Part shown: positions 8,467 to 20,726 of the stretch, piece by piece
Position numbering within the stretch: position 1 is the first letter of the stretch
Layout of the letters: the number at the start of each line of letters is the position of its first letter
Source of the DNA: Aristolochia californica
Taxonomy: Eukaryota; Streptophyta; Magnoliopsida; Piperales; Aristolochiaceae
DNA length: 64,000 bases
Assembly: GCA_029961685.1 (NCBI GenBank)
Contig: JARWKL010000006.1
Location: 8,190,748 to 8,254,747 of the forward strand
Reading direction: 5' to 3'
Notes under the pieces: model-generated
The model's input: only the letters and a program-made list of their open reading frames with translations
Databases searched by the model: none
Told to the model about the DNA's origin: nothing
Position numbers and translations under genes: made by a program

Positions 8467-9729
8467 CAAACAAAGAAACAAGAAACAAGAAAGAAACAAG
8501 AAACAAAGAAAGAATAAATAAATAATCTAAAGAAAGATAAAAATGAAAAAAAAAACATATTTTTTCACCCCAATATTTTTTGACAAAAATATAAAGCAAG
8601 AAACAAGAAAGAAAGAATTAGGATAAAAACAAACAAACAAGTTAGAAAGAAAGAGTAAGAAACAAAGAAAGAAATAAATAAATAAAGAAATAAAAATGAA
8701 AAAAGAAGAAGAAAGAAAGAAGACAAAAATAAAGAAAAGAAAGAAAGAAAAAATAGAGAAAGAAAAAAAAAGAATGGAAGAAGAAACAGCAAAATAAAGA
8801 ACAAGAAAAAATAAATAAATAATCTAAAGAAAGATGAAATTTGATAAATAAGCAAAATAAAGAACAAGAAAAAATAAATAAATAATCAAAACATAAAATA
8901 AATAAAAGAGAGAAAGATGAAACAGAGAAAGAAAGATAAAAAACTAAAGAAGAATGAAATAAGAAATAAAGAAAGAAACTAGAAAGAAAGAATAAAAGAA
9001 ATAAATAAAGAAAGAAGAATGACAAAATACTGAAAGAAAGATGAAATATAAAAAGTAAAATGAAATACATAAAGAAAGATGAAATATAAAAATAAATATG
9101 AAATATAGAAAAAAATATGAAATACAGAAAGTAAAATGAAATATAGAATGAAAGTCGAAATATAGAAAGTTCAAACAAACAAGTCCGAAGATAGAGTAAG
9201 AAAGAAAGAAGAAATAAAGAAAGAAAAAATGACATAGAAAATAAGAAAGAAAGAAGAATTTCCCAAATTTTGATTCTTTTTATATTTATTTATTATTTCT
9301 TTTTGTCTTCTTTCCTTCTCTCTCTTATTAATTACTTCCTTCCTTATTTGTTTTTTTTCTTTTTTATTTCTTGTTTGTTTGTTTGTTTCTTACCTCTTCC
9401 ATTATGATTATTTCTTTCTTTATTTCTTGTTTTTTCAATACTTTCTTGATTCCTTCTTTCTTTTTTTCTTCTTTTTTACTATTTTCAATGTTACTTCTTT
9501 CTTTATTTACACCTCGTTTCTTTCTTTCGTATTTACTAATTTCTTTCTTTCTTTTTCTTTCTTACTTCTTTCTTTCTTGATTCTTTCTTTTCTCTTCTTT
9601 CATTTTTTTTCTTTCTTTCTTTAATTTCTGCTTCTTTCTTTCTTTCTTCCTCTCTGTCTTTCTTATTAATTTTCATCTTTCTTTCTATCTTGTTTCTTTC
9701 TTTTTAGTTTTTTTCTTTCGTATTCTTTC
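8467..9729. repeat. Polypurine/polypyrimidine block II, first part
   Basis: Purine-rich to about 9255, then pyrimidine-rich. From about 8935 on it is a close copy of 4383-5507. Minus-strand minisatellite units occur around 9020-9180. No gene supported. Confidence 0.8.
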
Positions 9730-10822
9730 CATCTTTCTTTCTTCTTTCTATCTTTCTTTATTTTTCTATATTTTGTCTTTCTTTTGTTTTTCTTTCTTTT
9801 TCTGTTCTTTCATTCTTTCTTTATGTTTTATTTTTTCTTTCTTTATTTCTTCTTCTTTTCTTACTTCTTATTTCTTTCTATGTGCTTTTTTATTTGTTCT
9901 TTCTTGTTTCTTTCTCTCTTTCTTGTTTTTTCTTTATTCAAACATTTTTTTCTTTCTTTCTTGTTTCTTTCTTTCAATCTTTTGGTTTCTTTCATTCATG
10001 TTTCTTTCCATACCTTTGTCACTCTTTCTTCCTTTCTAAAGTTGAAGAAATGAAGAAAGAAACAGGGCAAAAAGAATAAATGAAACATAAACAATGAACA
10101 AAGAAACAAAAAAGAACGAAAGAGAACGAAGAAATAAGGAAAGAAGAAAGAAAGAAAAACAAACAAACAAACAAACAAACAAACAAACAAACAAATAAAC
10201 AAGAAAAAAAAACAACAAGGAATAAATAAAGAAATTAGGCCCATCGAAAGAAATAAGAAAGAAGAAAAGAAGAAGAAAGAAACATGAAATGTAGATAGAA
10301 AGAAGAAAGAAATAAATAAATAAAAAGAAATAAATAAAGAAAGAAAGAAAAAAATGGAATGAAGAAGAAAGGAGGAAAGAAGGAAAAAAGAAGAAAGAAA
10401 GAAGCAAAAGGAAGGAATGAAAGAAATAATGAAAGAAAGTTGAAGAAATGAAGAAATAAACAGGGAAAAAAGAATGAAAGAAAGAAACAAAAAAGAACAA
10501 AAGAGAGAACAAAGAAATAAAAAAAATAAGAAAGAAAAAGAAAGAAAGAAACAAGAGGGAATAAATAAATAAATAAGGCACTTTGAAAGAAATAAGAAAA
10601 GAAGAAAAGAAGAAAAAAGAAGGAAACAAGATAGAAATAAAAAAAATTAGAAATAAAGGAAGAAAGAATCAGAATACATGAAAATAGAAATGAAACAAAC
10701 AAACATGAAAGAAAGATGGAAAGAAGAAAAAAGAAAGAAGGAAGAAGGAAGTAAGAAAAAAGAGAGAAAGAAGGAAAGAGGAAATAAACAAGAAAGAAAG
10801 AAACAAGAAATAAACATAGAAA

Positions 10823-10855
<33 letters not shown>

Positions 10856-13400
10856 AATAAAGGGAAAGGGAAAGGGAAAGAAGAAGGAAATAAAAATAAT
10901 AAGAAAGAAAGAAATAAAAAGGGACAATGGAAAGAAGAATGAAATAAAAAGAATAAGAAAGAACAAAAGAAATAAAGAAATAAAGAAAGTTCTTTCTTCT
11001 TTCTATCTTTCTTTATTTTTCTATATTTTGTCTTTCTTTTTTTTTCTTTCTTTTTCTGTTCTTTCTTTCTTTTTAATGTTTTATTTTTTCTTTCTTTATT
11101 TCTACTTCTTTTCTTACTTCTTATTTCTTTCAATGTGCTTTTTTATTTGTTCTTTCTTGTTTCTTTCTCTCTTTCTTGTTTTTTCTTTATTCAAACATTT
11201 TTTTTCTTTCTTTCTTGTTTATTTCTTTCAAACTTTTGGTTTCTTTTATTCATGTTTCTTTCCATACCTTTGTCATTCTTTCTTCCTTTCTAAAGTTAAA
11301 GAAATGAAGAAAGAAACAGGGCAAAAAGAATAAATGAAACATAAACAATGAACAAAGAAACAAAAAAGAACGAAAGAGAACGAAGAAATAAGGAAAGAAG
11401 AAAGAAAAAAACAAACAAACAAACAAACAAACAAGAAAAAAAAAACAAGAAGGAATAAATAAAGAAATTAGGCCCATCGAAAGAAATAAGAAAGAAGAAA
11501 AGAAGAAGAAAGAAACATGAAAAGTAGATAGAAAGAAGAAAGAAATAAATAAATAAAAAGAAATAAATAAAGAAAGAAAGACAAAATAGAATGAAGAAGA
11601 AAGGATGAAAGAAGGAAAAAAGAAGAAAGAAAGAAGCAAAAGGAAGGAATGAAAGAAATAATGAAAGAAAGTTGAAGAAATGAAGAAATAAACAGGGAAA
11701 AAAGAATGAAAGAAAGAAACAAAAAAGAACAAAAGAGAGAACAAAGAAATAAAAAAAATAAGAAAGAAAAAGAAAGAAAGAGACAAGAAGGAATAAATAA
11801 ATAAGGCACTTTGAAAGAAATAAGGAAGAAGAAAAGAAGAAGAAAGAAGGAAACAAGATAGAAATAAAAAAAAATTAGAAATAAAGGAAGAAAGAATCAG
11901 AATAAATGAAAATTGAAATGAAACAAACAAACATGAAAGAAAGATGGAAAGAAGAAAAAAGAAAGAAGGAAGAAGGAAGTAAGAAAAAAGAGAGAAAGAA
12001 GGAAAGAGGAAATAAACAAGAAAGAAAGAAACAAGAAAAAAACATAGAAAGAAGAAAGAAAGAAAGAAAGAAAGAAAGGGAAAGGAAAAGGGAAAGAAGA
12101 AGGAAATAAAAATAATAAGAAAGAAAGAAATAAAAAGGGACAATGGAAAGAAGAATGAAATAAAAAGAATAAGAAAGAACAAAAGAAATAAAGAAATAAA
12201 GAAAGTTCTTTCTTCTTTCTATCATTCTTTATTTTTCTATATTTTGTCTTTCTTTTGTTTTTATTTCTTTTTCTGGTCTTTCTTTCTTTTTTATGTTTTA
12301 TTTTTTCTTTTTTTATTTCCTCTTCTTTTCTTACTTCTTATTTCTTTCTATGTGCTTTTTTATTTGTTCTTTCTTGCTTCTTTCTTTCTTTCTTGTTTTT
12401 TCTTTATTCAAACATTTTTTTCTTTCTTTCTTGTTTCTTTCTTTCAATCTTTTGGTTTCTTTCCTTCATGTTTCTTTCCATACCTTTGTCATTCTTTCTT
12501 CCTTTCTATAGTTGAAGAAATGAAGAAAGAAACAGGGCAAAAAGAATAAATGAAACATAAACAATGAACAAAGAAACAAAAAAGAACAAAAGAGAACGAA
12601 GAAATAAGGAAAGAAGAAAGAAAGAAAAACAAACAAACAAACAAAAACAAGAAGGAATAAATAAAGAAATTAGGCTCATCGAAAGAAATAAGAAAGAAGA
12701 AAAGAAGAAGAAAGAAACGAAATGTAGATAGAAAGAAGAAATAAATAAATAAATAAAAAGAAATTAATAAAGAAAGAAAGACAAAAATAGAATGAAGAAG
12801 AAAGGAGGAAAGAAGGAAAAAAGAAGAAAGAAAGAAGCAAAAGAAAGGAATGAAAGAAATAATGAAAGAAAGTTGAAGAAATGAAGAAATAAACAGGGAA
12901 AAAAGAATGAAAGAAAGAAACAAAAAAGAACAAAAGAGAGAACAAAGAAATAAAAAAATAAGAAATAAAAAGAAAGAAAGAGACAAGAAGGAATAAATAA
13001 ATAAATAAATAAGGCACTTTGAAAGAAATAAGAAAGAAGAAAAGAAGAAGAAAGAAGGAAACAAGATAGAAATAAAAAAAAGTTAGAAATAAAGGAAGAA
13101 AGAATTAGAATAAATGAAAATAGAAATAAAACAAACAAACATGAAAGAAAGATGGAAAGAAGAAAAAAGAAAGAAGGAAGAAGGAAGTAAGAAAAAAGAG
13201 AGAAAGAAGGAAAGAGGAAATAAACAAGAAAGAAAGAAACAAGAAATAAAGAAAGAAAGAAGAAAGAAAGAAAGAAAGAAAGGGAAAGGGAAAGGGAAAG
13301 AAGAAGGAAATAAAAATAATAAGAAAGAAAGAAATAAAAAGGGACAATGGAAAGACGAATGAAATAAAAATAATAAGAAAGAACAAAAGAAATAAAGAAG
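9730..13400. repeat. Three-copy tandem repeat of about 1.2 kb
   Basis: Three successive units begin near 9730, 10988 and 12204. The shared landmark GAAATGAAGAAAGAAACAGG recurs with spacings of about 1254 and 1216 bp (near 10045, 11299 and 12515). Each unit is about 320 bp pyrimidine-rich followed by about 900 bp purine-rich, with CAAA runs (about 10155-10200, 11410-11430, 12630-12645). The unit boundaries near 10985 and 12203 are palindromic (AAATAAAGAAAG next to CTTTCTTTATTT). Units differ by small indels and substitutions, so this is a fairly recent amplification. Confidence 0.75.
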
Positions 13401-13559
13401 TATAGAAAGAAGACAGAAAGAATGAAAGAAAGACGAAATATAGAAAGAAAGAAGAAAAAATAATGGAAGAAGAAAGAAAGAAAGAAAGCAAAAAGAAACA
13501 TAAATAGAAGGAAGAAAAAAGAAATGAAATTATAATGGAACAGAGAAAGTATTTCTAGA

Positions 13560-15340
13560 TTTCGTCTTTCTTTCTATATTTCATTTTACTGTCTATATTT
13601 CAACTTTCTTTTCATATTTCATTTTTCTTTCTATATGTTAAATTACTTTCGATATTTCATCTTTCTTTCTATATTTCATTTTACTTTCTATATTTTTCCT
13701 TTCTTTCTATATTTCATATTTTTTTCTATATTTCATTTTACTTTCTATTTTTCAACTTTCTTTGTATATTCACTTTACTTTCTATATTTCTTCTTTCTTT
13801 CTTTATTTCATTATACTTTCTATACTTCATTTTAATTTTTTTAATTTTTATATTATTAATTTTAATTTATATATTTCATCTTTCTTTCAATATTTTATTT
13901 TAATTTCTATATTTCATCAGTCTTTCTATATTTCACCAGTCTTTCTGTATTTTATTTTTCCTTCTATATTTCATCTTTCTTTCTATTTTTTTATCTTTCT
14001 TTCTATATTTCATCTCTTTTTCTATATTTTATTTTACTCTCTATATTTCAACTTTCTTACTATATTTTGTTTTATTTTTCTATATTTTGCTTTCTATATT
14101 TCATCTTTATTTCTATATTTCATTTTACTTTCTATTTTTCATTTAACTTTCTATATTTAATTTTACTTTCTATATTTCATCTTTCTTTCTATATTTCATT
14201 TAACTTTCTATATTTCATCTTTCTTTCTAAATTTCGTTATACTTTCTATATTTCAACTTTCTTTCTATATTTCGTTTTACTTTCTATCTTTCATCTTTAT
14301 TTCTAGATTTCATCTTTCTTTTTATATTTCATTTTCTTTCTAGATTTCATTTTACTTTCTATATTTCTTCTTTCTTTCTAAATTTCATTTTACTTTCTAT
14401 ACGTCATATTTCTTTATATATTTCATTTTACTTTCTATATTTCATTTTACTTTCTATATTTCATCTTTCTTTCTATATTTCATTTTCTTTCTAGATTTCG
14501 TCTTTCTTTCTATAGTTCATTTTACTATCTATATTTCAACTTTCTTTTCATATTTCATTTTTCTTTCTATATTTCCTATTACTTTCGATATTTCATCATT
14601 CTTTCTATATTTCATTTTACTTTATATTTTTCAACTTTCTTTATTTATTCATTTTACTTTCTATATTTCTTCTTTCTTTATTTATTTCATTTTACTTTCT
14701 ATACTTCATTTTTCTTTTTTATTTCTTTTTTTGTACTTAATTTTACTTTCTATATTTCATCTTCCTTTCTATATTTCAGTTTACTTTCTATATTTCATCT
14801 GTCTTTCTATATTTCATCTGATTTTCAATATTTCATCTGTCTTTCTGTATTTCATCATTCCTTCTATATTTCTTCTTTCTTTCTATATTTCATCTGTTTT
14901 TCTATATTTTATTTTACTTTCTATATTTTATCTTTGCTTTCTATATTTCTTTTTTCTTTCTATATTTCAACTTTCTTTCTATATTTTATTTTACTTTCTA
15001 TCTTTCATCTTTATTTCTATATTTCATCTTTCTTTCTATATTTCTTGTTTCTTTCTATATTTCATTTTACTTTCTATATTTCATCTTTCTTTCTACATTT
15101 CATTTTACTTTCTATATTTCTGTTTTATTTCTATATTTCGTTTTACTTTCTATATTTCATCTTTCTTTCTATATTTCATTTTACTTTCTATATTTCAACT
15201 TCATTTCAAATATTAATTTCTCTTTCTTTATTTCATATTTCTTTCTAAATTTCATTTTACTTCCTATATATCATCTTTCTTTCTATATTTCATTTTACTT
15301 TCTATATTTCACTTTTCTTTCTGCATTTCATTTTTCTTGA
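13560..15340 (+). repeat. AT-rich 19-20-bp minisatellite array
   Basis: Degenerate tandem units of the type TTTCTATATTTCATTTTAC alternate with TTTCTATATTTCATCTTTC. Register slips and substitutions are frequent. The last third (about 14680-15340) and the purine tract after it are repeated at 18960-20075. A short purine stretch (13400-13560) connects it to the preceding tandem array. Confidence 0.85.
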
Positions 15341-17514
15341 AGAAACAAGGAAGAAAAAAATAAATATAGAAAGATAGAAACAAGAATAAAAGAAACAATA
15401 AAAAAGAGAAGAAAAAAATAAAAAAAAAGAAAGAAAGAAGGAAAGAAGAAGAAATAATTAAGAATAGATAAAGAAGAAGAAAGAAATGAGAAGAAAGTAA
15501 AAATGAAACTAGAAAGAGAGAGAATAAAAAAAGAAAGAAGAATGAATGAATGAAAGAAGAAGGAAAAAAGACAATTGGATAATGAAGGAAGAAAAGGGGG
15601 AAAATGAAAAAACAAATCTATAGGAGGGAAGAAAAAAGAGGAAAAGGAAAGAAAGGGATAAATGAAAAAAAAGAGAGTAGAAAAAAAGATATTGAAGGGA
15701 AATTGGGGGAAATGAGGAAATAATTAAAAAAGAACAATAGGAGGAGAAATATATAATAAGAAAGAGAATACGAGAAAGGAAAATTTAAAAACAAAAGTGA
15801 AGAAAAAAAGAAAATGTTAAAGGGAAAATATGAAACAAATACATGGAAAAAAATAAGGAATGATAAATATGAAAAAAGAGGAGAATGAAAAAGAGAGAAA
15901 AAGAAAAGGATAAAAGGAGGAGAAAGAAAACGAAAAAATAAGCATAGGAGGAGAAGGAAAATGAAAATTAAGGAAAAAGGAAAAAAAGAGAAAAGAGGAA
16001 AAGAAGGAGAAGACGGGAGAAAAGGGAAGTAAGATAAAAAGAAAGAGAAAAAGAAGAAACAAACAAACATTGAAAATTAAAGAAAAAAATAAAAAATGAA
16101 AGAAATAAATAAAAAATGAAAAATAAAGAAAGAAGAAATAAAAAAAGAAAGAGAAAAATAAACAAGAAAGAATACATAAATAAATAAGACACATTGAAAA
16201 AAAAATAAAGAAGAAAAGAAGAAACAAACAAACAAACAAGTCAGAAGAAAGAATAAAAAAGTAAAAATTAAAAAATGAAACTTATAGGAAGAAAGAAGAC
16301 AAAAATAAAGAAAAAATGAAAAAAATGAAAAAAGAAAAACTAAAGAATCTAGAAAGAAAGAAAGAAAAAACAAAAGAAAGACAAAATATAGAAAGAAAGT
16401 AAGATAAAAAGAAGAAAGATAGATAGACAGAATAAGGACCCAAAAAAAAAAAAAAAAAAACAAAAAAACAAGAAACAAGATAGAAAGAAAGATGAAAATA
16501 AACAAGATAGAGACAAGAAAAGAGGAAGAAAGAAGATGAAAGAAAGAAAAAATATAATAAAAGTGAAAGAAGAGAAAATAAAGAATCAAGAAAGAATGAA
16601 GAAAGAAAGAGTAAAGAAAGATTAAAGAAACAAAGAAAGAAATAGGATTAAAAAAGATGAAGAAACAAACAAACAAACAAAAGAAAGACAAAAGATAGAA
16701 ACAAAGAAGATGAAAGAAAGAAAGACAAAAGAAAAAAAATGAAAGAAGAGAAAAGAAAGAATCAATAAGGAAAGAAACAAGAAAGATTAAAGAAAGAAAG
16801 AAAGAAAGAATGAATGAATGATTAAAAAGAAAAGGAAAAATAAAAATAAAAAATAAAGAAAACAAAAAAATAAAGACAAATCATTGTAACAAAGAAAGAT
16901 GGGAAAAAGAAAGATTGATAGATAGGAAGAATAAGAAAAAAAGAAAAAAAGAAACAAAAACGCAAGAAACAAGATAGAAATAAAGATTAAAATAAAAAAG
17001 AAAGACAGAAGAAGAGAGGGAGAAAGAAATAAAGAAAGAAGAACAAAGAAAGAAATAAAGAAAGAACAAAGAAAGAAATTGGAAAGATTGAAAGAAAGCT
17101 GAAGAAATTAAGAAAGAAATCAGGAAAAATAAATGAAAGAAACATAAACAATAAAAGAAATAAAAAAAAGAACAAATGAGAGAATGAAGAAATAAAGAGA
17201 AAATAATAAATAAAGAAATAAGGCACATTGAAAGAAATAAGAAAGAAGAAAAGAAGAAGAAAGAAATAATCAAGATAGAAATAAAGAAGAAAACATCAGA
17301 ATGAAAGAAGAAACAAACAAACAAACAAACAAGAAAGAAAGAAGGAAAGAAGAAACAAGAAACAAGAAACAAGAAACAGGGAAGAAGGAAGTATGAAATA
17401 AGAGAGAAAAAAGGAAATAAGACATAAAAGTTGAAAGAAAGAAGAAACAAAGATAGAAAGAAGAAAGAAAGAAAGAAAGAAAGAAAAAAGAAATAAAGAA
17501 AGAAAGAAGACATA

Positions 17515-17550
<36 letters not shown>

Positions 17551-18974
17551 AAAAAACAAAAAAGTACAAATAAAAAGGCACATAGAAATAAATAATTAAT
17601 ATGGAAAGAAGAAGAAAGAAAAAATCACAGTAGAAACAAACAAACAAAAAACAACAAGTCAGAAAGAAAGAATAAGAAATAAAAAAATAAAGAAATAAAA
17701 AATAAAATAGAAAGAAAGAAAGAATGAAAGAAAGGAGGCAAAAAAAGAAAAAGAATGAAAGAAAGAAAGAAAAAAATAGAAAAAAAGAAAGAATCAAGAC
17801 AAAAAATGCAAGAAGAAAAACAAGAAACAACGAAACAAAGATGAAGAAAGAAAGAAACATAAGAAAGATATAAGGCAAGAAACAAGAGAGGAAGAATGAT
17901 GAAAGAAAGAAAAACGATAGACGAAAGAAAAAAGTAAGAAATATAGAAACAAAGAAACAAAGAAACATAGAAAGAAGAAAGAAAGAAACTAGAAAGGAAG
18001 AATAAAAGAAAGAAATAAGGAAAGAAATAAGAAAGAAATAAGCAAGAATCAAGAAATAAAGAGAAAATAAGGAAAGAAGAAAAAAAGAAAGAATGAAGAA
18101 AGAAAGAAAGAAAGAAAGAAAGAATGAAAAAAATGAAAGAATCAAGAAAGAAAGAAGCAAGAAATAAAGAAGCAGGAAAGAAAGAAAGAAGCAAGAAAGA
18201 AACATGAAAGAAAGAAATAAATATGAAAAAAATAAAAAATAAGAAAATTTTAAAGCAAGAAACAAGAAAGAAAGAAAGAATTAGGAAAGAAACAAACAAA
18301 CAAGTTAGAAAGAAAGAGTAAGAAAGACAAAAATAAAAAAAATAAAGAAAGAAAAATAAAAAAAGAAGAAAGAAAGAAGACGAAAAATAAAGAAACAAGA
18401 TGAACAGAAAGAAAGACGAAATATAGAGAAAAAAAAAAGAATGGAAGAAGAAATAGCAAAATAAAGAACAAGAAAAAATAAATAAATAATCAAAGAAAAA
18501 AGAGAGAAACAAGAAAGATAAGAAAGACAAAGGAAAGACAGGCGCAAGAAAGAAAGAAACAACAATGATAAGAAAGAAAGAGGACGAAAAGAAAGAAGTC
18601 CAAAAGAAAGAAAGAAGAAAGAAAGATGAAATATATTTGATGTTTCATTCTTTATTTTTTCTTTTATATATTCTCTTCTTTGTTTAATTATGAAAGAAAG
18701 AAAGAAAGTCGAAACAAAGAAAGAACAAGAAACAAAGAAAAATAAATAAACAAATAAAAAATAAAAAAACTAAACAGAACGAAAGAAAAAATAAGAAACA
18801 ACGAAAAATAAATAAACAAAGAAAGAAAAAAGAAACAAGAAAGATAAGAAAGAAAGAAGAACAAAATAAGAAATAAATAAAAAACTAGAAAGAACGAATA
18901 AAAAAAAAGAAACTAGAAAGAACGAATAAAAAAATAAATAAAGAAACAAGAAAGATAAGAAAGAAAGGAGTATA
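15341..18974. repeat. Polypurine block with (A)n and GGA-rich parts
   Basis: Almost pure purine on the plus strand: GGA/GGGA-rich at about 15340-16060, an A19 run near 16444, then GAAA/CAAA types. Near 18635-18680 is a short mixed segment (GATGTTTCATTCTTTATTTT) that also occurs near 30055 and, inverted, near 63000. Nothing that looks like a gene. Confidence 0.8.
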
Positions 18975-20076
18975 CTTCATTTTTATTTTTTCTTTCTTTT
19001 TTTTGTATTTAATTTTACTTTCTATATTTCATCTTTCTTTCTATATTTCAGTTTACTTTCTATATTTCATCTGTCTTTCTATATTTCATCTGATTTTCAA
19101 CATTTCATCTGCCTTTCTGTATTTCATCATTCCTTCTATATTTCTTCTTTCTTTCTATTTTTGTTATCTTTCTTTCTATATTTCATATCTTTTTCTATAT
19201 TTTATTTTACTTTCTATATTTCATCTTTGCTTTCTATATTTCTTTTTTCTTTCTATATTTCAACTTTCTTTTTATATTTTATTTCACTTTCTATCTTTCA
19301 TCTTTATTTCTATATTTCATCTTTCTTTCTACATTTCATTTTACTTTCTATATTTCTGTTTTATTTCTATATTTCGTTTTACTTTCTATATTTCATCTTT
19401 CTTTTTATATTTCATTTTACTTTCTATATTTCAACTTCATTTCAAAGATTAATTTCTCTTTCTTTATTTCATATTTCTTTCTAAATTTCATTTTACTTCC
19501 TATATATCACTTTTCTTTCTATATTTCATTTTACTTTCTATATTTCACCTTTCTTTCTGCATTTCATTTTTCTTGAAGAAACAAGGAAGAAAAAAATAAA
19601 TATAGAAAGATAGAAACAAGAATAAAAGAAAAAATAAAAAAGAGAAGAAAAAAATAAAAATAAAAAAAAGGAAAGAAGGAAAGAAGAAGAAATAATTAAG
19701 AATAGATGAAGAAGAAGAAAGAAATGAGAAGAAAGTAAAAATGAAACCAGAAAGAGAGAGAAGAAAAAAAGAAAGAAGAATGAATGAATGAAAGAAGAAG
19801 GAAAAAAGACAATTGGAAAATGAAGGGAGAAAAGGGGGAAAATTAAAAAACAAATCAATAGGAGGGAAGAAAAAAGAGGAAAAGGAAAGAAAGGGATAAA
19901 TGAAGAAAGAGAGAGTAGAAAAAAAGATATTGAAGGGAAATTGGGGGAAATGAGGAAATAATTAAAAAAGAACAATAGGAGGAGAAAATACAATAAGAAA
20001 GAATACGAGAAAGGAAAATTTAAAAACAAAAGTGAAGAAAAAAAGAAAATGTTAAAGGGAAAATATGAAACAAATA
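18975..20076 (+). repeat. Duplicate of the minisatellite-purine segment
   Basis: The minisatellite (about 18975-19575) followed by a purine tract matches about 14680-15840 closely, including the sequence around the minisatellite/purine switch. It ends at AAATATGAAACAAATAC, after which EPRV leader begins. The same purine end occurs near 15815-15840 and at 56497, where it also abuts EPRV. Confidence 0.75.
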
Positions 20077-20261
20077 CTTCGCAATGTTATAATAATTTTA
20101 CTATTCATCATCATTCATTTTAAGATATGGGATGTCACCCAAGTCACGTTGAGTCAAGGCCGTGTAGCCGGGGATAGGTGTTGAAGGCCGCTATACTCAT
20201 TAGACGTTGACAGACGTGTATCTGCTCAAGAAGATGATGAGCAGTAAATTAATTATGATAT

Positions 20262-20670
20262 TGTTAAGATCCTCACGAGCCATGGATCTTGTCACCCTCC
20301 TCTCTTCTCTTCCTTCCATTATCTTGCTTGACGTTGAGATGGAATGAGGTTGAAGGGGATTGAATTTCGGAAAGGAGAATTGGGGAAATTCGGAAGAGAG
20401 CTTGAAGGAGCTCTTGACCTGTTTATCTAAATTACGTTAACTAGAGTGAACTCAATTCATAATCTTCATTACCCTAGCCGTCCCCTTAAATAGGGTGGAG
20501 GACGTCCAAAACCCTAAAGACCTCTTGGGTCAATGGTTCAAACCAATAAATGCTAAACCAACCGAAACCAAAGACAAAACCAAACCAAAGACAATTACAT
20601 GGAAATTGAAAAACACATTAATTAATTCCTACGCCTGTTGGTAACTCGTGATGCTATAGAGTCCATAACA
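20262..20670 (-). repeat. 3' LTR of the Reina-like element
   Basis: On the plus strand it starts TGTTAAGATCC and ends GAGTCCATAACA, so the termini are TGTTA...TAACA. It differs from the 5' LTR at one single-base indel (GAGG versus GAGGG) and one G/C change (near 20563). Confidence 0.85.
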
Positions 20671-20685
20671 TCACCCCCCTCCTGG
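20671..20685 (-). other. Polypurine tract of the Reina-like element
   Basis: Minus strand CCAGGAGGGGGGTGA, directly before the 3' LTR. This is the usual plus-strand primer position. Confidence 0.75.
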
Positions 20686-20726
20686 AGAAAGAGCTTGTCC
20701 TCAAGCTCGAAGGAAGGATATAAAAG

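Noticed and set aside
16441..16463. A19 run as the poly(A) tail of a processed pseudogene or LINE/SINE
   Set aside because: Flanking sequence is GAAA-type repeat on both sides, with no coding or element sequence upstream and no target duplication.
20252..20262. ATTATGATATT as an attachment site for site-specific integration
   Set aside because: It is ordinary EPRV leader sequence present in every copy; duplication by retrotransposon integration is enough.
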